NCBI GenBank assembly: GCA_025602915.1
Contig: JAHLJZ010000020.1
Coordinates: 186,001 to 250,000, forward strand
From: Paraphysoderma sedebokerense
Lineage: Eukaryota; Blastocladiomycota; Physodermatomycetes; Physodermatales; Physodermataceae
Direction: 5' to 3'
Length of the DNA: 64,000 nucleotides
Below are positions 59,701 to 64,000 of this stretch, in pieces. Numbering within the stretch: position 1 is the stretch's first letter; every line of letters begins with the position of its first letter. A model generated the notes under the pieces. It worked only from the letters and a program-made list of their open reading frames with translations, ran no database searches and was not told where the DNA came from. Both the position numbers and the translations under genes were made by a program.

Positions 59701-62259
59701 ATGCTAACCTCCGCTTAACAGAGAAAATCAAGACTATCGGGGATTGTTATCAGTGTGTCGCTGGTATGCCCATTGAAAATTTACCTGACAGATGATGAAC
59801 AGATTTATTCATTTAAAATATTGTAGGTGTCCCTGATGAACCGAAAACTGATGAAGAAATTTCTATACAGTGCTCTCGACTATGCTCGATGGCATTGGAA
59901 ATAATTGCAGCAATAGCAGAAACTTCACGGAAAATCAAATATCAGCTGCATGTACGCGTCGGAATACACACTGGGTCAGTGATGGCAGGAATTATCGGTA
60001 TTCATAAACTCAAATATGATGTATGGTCAGCAGATGTCGATTTAGGTGCGTTTATCATTTGTTACTTCTCTACAATCAATCAATTCTGATCCCTGTTGTT
60101 AGCCTCTTTGATGGAGCAAACCGCATCTCCCGATGTATTGCATATCAGTGAAACGACATATTCTTATCTGAAAAACCACGAAACTTTCATTTTCAAACCC
60201 GCGGCCGACGTAATATTTCACCATCAACCTGTGCGCACCTATGACTTGGTATCCCCGTCTCCACAACAGTCGACAAAATTAGCAAATAAATTCGCTGTGA
60301 ATTTCAACGATCAAGATTTACTGGGACTTGGGCGGGCGAAAATTGCGGCCCCAGTTGCCCCTTTGCACGTCAGAGCGGCAAGTTTGGCCAGTATTCATTC
60401 CGATGTATCCGCAAGATCCAACGATCAAAAAATGCTATTCTTTCAACAATTCGACACTGTTGAGCGTTTATTATTTGACAACGCCGCAACACAGGAGACC
60501 ATCGCCGCTCAAAGACGACTTTTCAAAAGTTTCGAGGAAGAGATTAGCTGGACAGGTATGAGCTAAGAAATCTGTCAAGTTATTCCCACAATATATTTAA
60601 CATGGATTCCTTAGGTTCCTTCGTGAATCCCTCTATCGAGGAAGACTACAAAAATGATTACATGGAGCACCAGGGCTACGTATTTGTTAGAACTGCCAAA
60701 GTGTTCTGCATCATTAATCTTATGTTATTCGCTTACCTTGCCATCGAATTCAGAACCGAGGTATACGCGTATATCATTCACGCAATTTTCCTGTTTAGTA
60801 TATCATTTTTCACGTTTACGGTTTCCAAAATGTATAAGCAGAGTCTACTGCAGTTCGAAGGAAAAGAATTTGAACGCGGCAGTTCAAGTCATTCCAGTTT
60901 ATGGATGGGTGATAAAGAAAACATCAGTGCAGACTCGTTTTCTAAATTTGAAAAATGGACAAAGTGGAAGCCCAATCTGTTGGCACTGATTTTGATGTTA
61001 TGCGCGTTTTTTGCCTTGATTCCATACTTGATATGGTTGGATCCACGTCCTAAAGGTATGTTGGTCTAACTTCATTCGCATGGTTGAACATATCATGCTA
61101 ACAAATCTGACGATGAATGCAGCGTCCTATCATTACGCTTATATTTGTATCGTCCTGATGTCCTGCACTCTTTTTGTGGGTCTAAGAATGAGATACTTCT
61201 CAATATTGGGGCTTCTTATGGTCGTGGTGTTTGATATAATCTATTATATTCGCATAACGATGACTTTTGAAGACACCCAGCTTGATGCCTCGTATCTTCA
61301 AGCCCAACTGTTATTTGCGGTCCTATTAGCGATGATTACTTCAACCAATCGATCAATGGATATTCTTTTCCGACGAAATTTCCAGATGAAAAGATTCTTG
61401 CAGCGGAAGAACACCGAAATGCGAATGGTTCAAAAAGACACAGAACGCCTTTTACTCAATATTTTCCCCCTCGACATTGCGCAACGATTAAAAGCCAACC
61501 CCACAAGCCGTATCGCCGATGCTCATGAAGATGTTTCGATTTTATTTTGTTCCCTCGCGAACTTCCACAAACTTGATATCACGCCGACTGTGAGTCTCAG
61601 TTTATTGAATGAAATCATTTCAGATGTAGATGAAATCTGTCAACAATTTAATGTCGAAAAAATCAAAACAATTGGTACAAAGTACATGGCAATGGCGAAA
61701 GATGAGGGTTTAATCTCGACAGAAGATATGCATATATTTAGAATAGCAGAATTCGCGCTGCAATTACAAACCGTAATCGAAACTCATAACAACCGATTCC
61801 GCGAAGAGTATGGTATACCGAATCTGACTCTGAAAACTGGCATAAACAGTACGTTTTGGCATTTTAATGAACTCCTATTCCCTGTTAATTGACTTGATTA
61901 TTTCCTTAGGCGGTCCAATAGTTGCGGGTATACTGGGAACCTCGAAATTTTCGTTCGACATCTGGGGTGATGCTGTTAATGTAGCTGCTCGTATGGAGGC
62001 TTCTTGTCCTGACAACGCGATCCATGTTACCGAGGCAGTGTATGAACGACTCAAGGAAGTGTATGAATTTGAAGCACGCGGTGAAATATATGTCAAAGGA
62101 AAAGGTAACATGAGGACATATTTACTGACTGGACGGAAATTGAGGGAGGGAAGGACTCTGTCTATGGCACCGGGAAGTTTGGGTATTGGACGACCGATTT
62201 TAGGAAGCAATGTGAATAGTACTTTGGCACGCCGTCTTGATGAGAAGGGAACCTCGTAG
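56778..62259 (+). CDS. Class III membrane adenylyl cyclase with two catalytic lobes (metazoan-type)
   Basis: Makes cAMP at the plasma membrane. Nine exons: 56778-58991, 59054-59545, 59603-59663, 59722-59763, 59827-60045, 60103-60555, 60615-61055, 61123-61848, 61910-62259, giving 1,665 residues. Residues 1-640 are Ser/Thr/Asn-rich and disordered. A first membrane cluster begins near 650. Lobe C1 follows from about 880: VSILFADIVGFTEFSS, KIKTIGDCYQCVAG (both metal Asp residues) and HTGSVMAGIIGIHKLKYDVW. A second membrane cluster lies before lobe C2 (~1444): VSILFCSLANFH, lacking the metal Asp as C2 lobes do, KTIGTKYMA (adenine Lys), and FDIWGDAVNVAARMEA. This two-lobe, two-cluster plan matches animal tmACs, not the Cyr1 type of Dikarya. 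No LRR or Ras-associating part is seen. Confidence 0.92.
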
Positions 62260-62406
62260 TAGTTTATTCGCTTTATGATCTGTAAGTGTACAGCTGTAGC
62301 ATAATATTTGTAAGATATTCATCTAAATACAACAATAATAGAATTTAATTTGGAAAAATTCAATATAAAATATTAGTTAACAGAAAAAAGAAATGGAATG
62401 TCTAAA
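62236..62406 (+). repeat. 3'-end tandem repeat, unit 1
   Basis: 171-bp unit holding the last codons, stop and 3' UTR of the adenylyl cyclase gene. Confidence 0.75.
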
Positions 62407-62680
62407 CTTGAGGAGAAGGGGACCTCATGGTAGTTTATTCGCTTTCTGATCTGTGAATGAATAGCTGTGGCATAATTTTTGTAAAATGTTCATCAAAATA
62501 CAACAATGATAGAATTTAATTTTAAAAAATCAATACAAATATTTTAGTTAACAAAGAAAAATTACAATGAGATGTCTAAGCGATATCCGCTGATCCACTC
62601 TGACCACATCTGCACGATTTTGAAAGAACAAAAATATAAACAAACGGAACTCTACTATTTACATCATAATTGCTCTCGTA
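62260..62680. other. Convergent spacer
   Basis: Holds the cyclase 3' UTR, its tandem copy (62407-62580), and the 3' UTR of the SAP gene. No gene seen. Confidence 0.5.
62407..62580 (+). repeat. 3'-end tandem repeat, unit 2
   Basis: Diverged copy of 62236-62406, recognisable along most of its length. The word TTTATTCGCTTT and the AT-rich end are shared. The copy of the stop codon is changed, and the unit is not translated. Confidence 0.75.
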
Positions 62681-64000
62681 TTACATAAATGGCATATATA
62701 AGCGACACTGTTCTTGTAATCTACGCTGCATATCTCTTTGTTGCTTCATTCGGATCAACTGAGATTGTTCTTCTTGAATTTGTGCAAGTTGCATCTGAAT
62801 TGGGAGGTTTGTCGGTAAATTGGCTGCGCCTAGAACTGGACTATTGGTAAGTGACCCACTTAGATTGTTCTGTTGAAGGGGTATTTGAGAGTGGACACCG
62901 TTTGGAATTTGAATACCAAGACCGTTGGTCGACATTAATGCTTGCTGTTGCAATTGCTGTTGAACCTGTTGCTGGATTGATTGTTGGATTTGTGGTTGGA
63001 ATCGCTGCTGAAATCTGGGTTGAAAAGATGGGTTAAGAGGCCAACTTTGGCGAGTTGGGATACCATGTTCCGACGTAATATCGATGTTGTCATAATTCAA
63101 GTTGGCGTTTAAGAGTAGAGTATTCATATCAGCAGAGGAGAGCCCTGCGAAAGCGTTGGCTCCCATTGGGAGGGGAGGTTCTGAAAATCTTCGAGGTTTT
63201 CTAGGTAATCTCTGGGGGACTGCTCTTTGTTGTGGTTGCACGCTTTGCGACATCTGTAATGAAAAAGCTTGTACACCTGCCGGGGATGGCATGGGCGATG
63301 ACTTTACAGATGGTGGATGCGAAAGAATGGGCGAAGGTGACAAATCAAGTCTTGGTTGAATGGGTGTCGTAAGGGGGGTTTGCATTTGTCCGGATGTATT
63401 CGATGATGAAGAAGCTCGACTGATTTTGGCTCTTTCAATCTCATGCTTGAGCCGCTCTACAAGGATGGACTTCTTGCCGGTAGCTTGCTTGCCACGTTGT
63501 CGTAAAATATCTTTAAGCTCAGAGACAGTAATGTCATCCCAGTCAATCTTCATACTGCAAAGTTGCTCATCCAACACAGCTTGGTACTTGCTGGAAAAGT
63601 GTTGCTGGGGATGTGCTGCAACAACAGGAGAAGGGGTCGGAGAGGGTGATTGATAACTCATTCGGCTGACCAATAGCGGAGATCCGAGAGATACAGATCG
63701 AGGACGACCATGACTGACACCAAGGTGATTGAGGGGGTTGTATTCAGTATTACCAGCAAAAGTCTGAGTCGTAGATGAGTTTGAAGGGGAGGGTGATTCT
63801 GGCTGTAATGGCTGAGTGTATGAAATTCTAATGTCGGAAGCGAAATCCTTATTTTCTGCGGGCAAGAGTTGTTCTTCGATTCTAGGAACTTTCGATGGAG
63901 GTTCGTCAGATAATGCCGAGTCTGAAAGCACAGATGCCGTAGATTTTCGGCGTTTCTGGGGAACAGGCTGAATGGTAGGAACAGGGACGTTGGCATAGTT
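62681..64000 (-). CDS. SAP-domain protein (5' part beyond the window)
   Basis: Partial: 439 residues visible, open to the right edge with no in-frame ATG, so the start lies outside. A basic stretch near the edge (QKRRKS) and KVPRIEE resemble nuclear signals. The SAP motif is VSELKDILRQRGKQATGKK then LVERLKHEIERAK, a helix-turn-helix that binds DNA. The rest is Ser/Pro/Gln-rich, with Gln runs (FQQRFQPQIQQSIQQQ) typical of transcription coactivators, and a Gln/Arg-rich C-terminal helix (MKQQRDMQRRLQEQ). Likely a nuclear regulator; the family cannot be fixed from this part. Confidence 0.8.
   Translation of the reverse strand, partial: NYANVPVPTIQPVPQKRRKSTASVLSDSALSDEPPSKVPRIEEQLLPAENKDFASDIRISYTQPLQPESPSPSNSSTTQTFAGNTEYNPLNHLGVSHGRPRSVSLGSPLLVSRMSYQSPSPTPSPVVAAHPQQHFSSKYQAVLDEQLCSMKIDWDDITVSELKDILRQRGKQATGKKSILVERLKHEIERAKISRASSSSNTSGQMQTPLTTPIQPRLDLSPSPILSHPPSVKSSPMPSPAGVQAFSLQMSQSVQPQQRAVPQRLPRKPRRFSEPPLPMGANAFAGLSSADMNTLLLNANLNYDNIDITSEHGIPTRQSWPLNPSFQPRFQQRFQPQIQQSIQQQVQQQLQQQALMSTNGLGIQIPNGVHSQIPLQQNNLSGSLTNSPVLGAANLPTNLPIQMQLAQIQEEQSQLIRMKQQRDMQRRLQEQCRLYMPFM

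Noticed and set aside
1-64000. Transposons, retroelements or virus-derived elements
   Set aside because: No reverse transcriptase, integrase, transposase or capsid-like translation was recognised, and the only long direct repeat is the host gene duplication.

Overview
This is nuclear DNA from a fungus. The evidence is dense genes with short GT-AG introns (mostly 50-80 bp) and a fungal gene set: an ERG26-type sterol dehydrogenase, a fused P450-reductase of the CYP505 kind, a Sip1-type GH36 protein, an Oca-type phosphatase-like protein and PRY-like CAP proteins. A two-lobed membrane adenylyl cyclase and an M13 peptidase point to an early-diverging lineage (Mucoromycota or a chytrid-like group) rather than Dikarya. 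That placement is inference. No ribosomal RNA, CRISPR array, or recognisable transposon or virus-derived element was seen.

Layout. 0.4-5.1 kb: a Ras GTPase gene with two micro-exons, head-to-head with a SPOUT1-type RNA methyltransferase gene, then an ERG26-like gene and a tRNA-Val(CAC) with an 8-nt intron. 6.0-8.2 kb: a secreted repeat protein in which each of a series of phase-1 exons encodes one acidic unit of about 28 residues. 8.5-12.6 kb: a pseudokinase-like protein. 12.7-20.9 kb: a P450-reductase fusion with an extra N-terminal domain and an M13 metallopeptidase, both on the minus strand. 21.4-37.7 kb: OMA1, TCTP, a disordered orphan protein and a CAP gene. A 7,756-bp stretch from inside OMA1 to just past the CAP gene is repeated head-to-tail with no difference noticed.

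38-43 kb: two more CAP genes that share a nearly identical 0.64-kb block and the same one-base frameshift. 43.8-52 kb: an intronless gene of 23-residue DW/LSE repeats, a GH36 raffinose-synthase-like gene, a SMYD-type SET/MYND gene and an Oca-type inactive-looking phosphatase. 52.4-56.3 kb: the exosome nuclease DIS3, head-to-head with a 1,665-residue adenylyl cyclase (56.8-62.3 kb). The right edge holds the 3' part of a SAP-domain protein gene.

The genes do not form one pathway. The cAMP/Ras signalling genes, the secreted proteins (CAP family, repeat protein) and the housekeeping genes are interleaved. The most unusual items are the exon-per-repeat secreted protein, the junction-created start codon of the truncated OMA1 copy, the CAP gene cluster with a spread frameshift, the metazoan-type adenylyl cyclase and the DW/LSE repeat gene.
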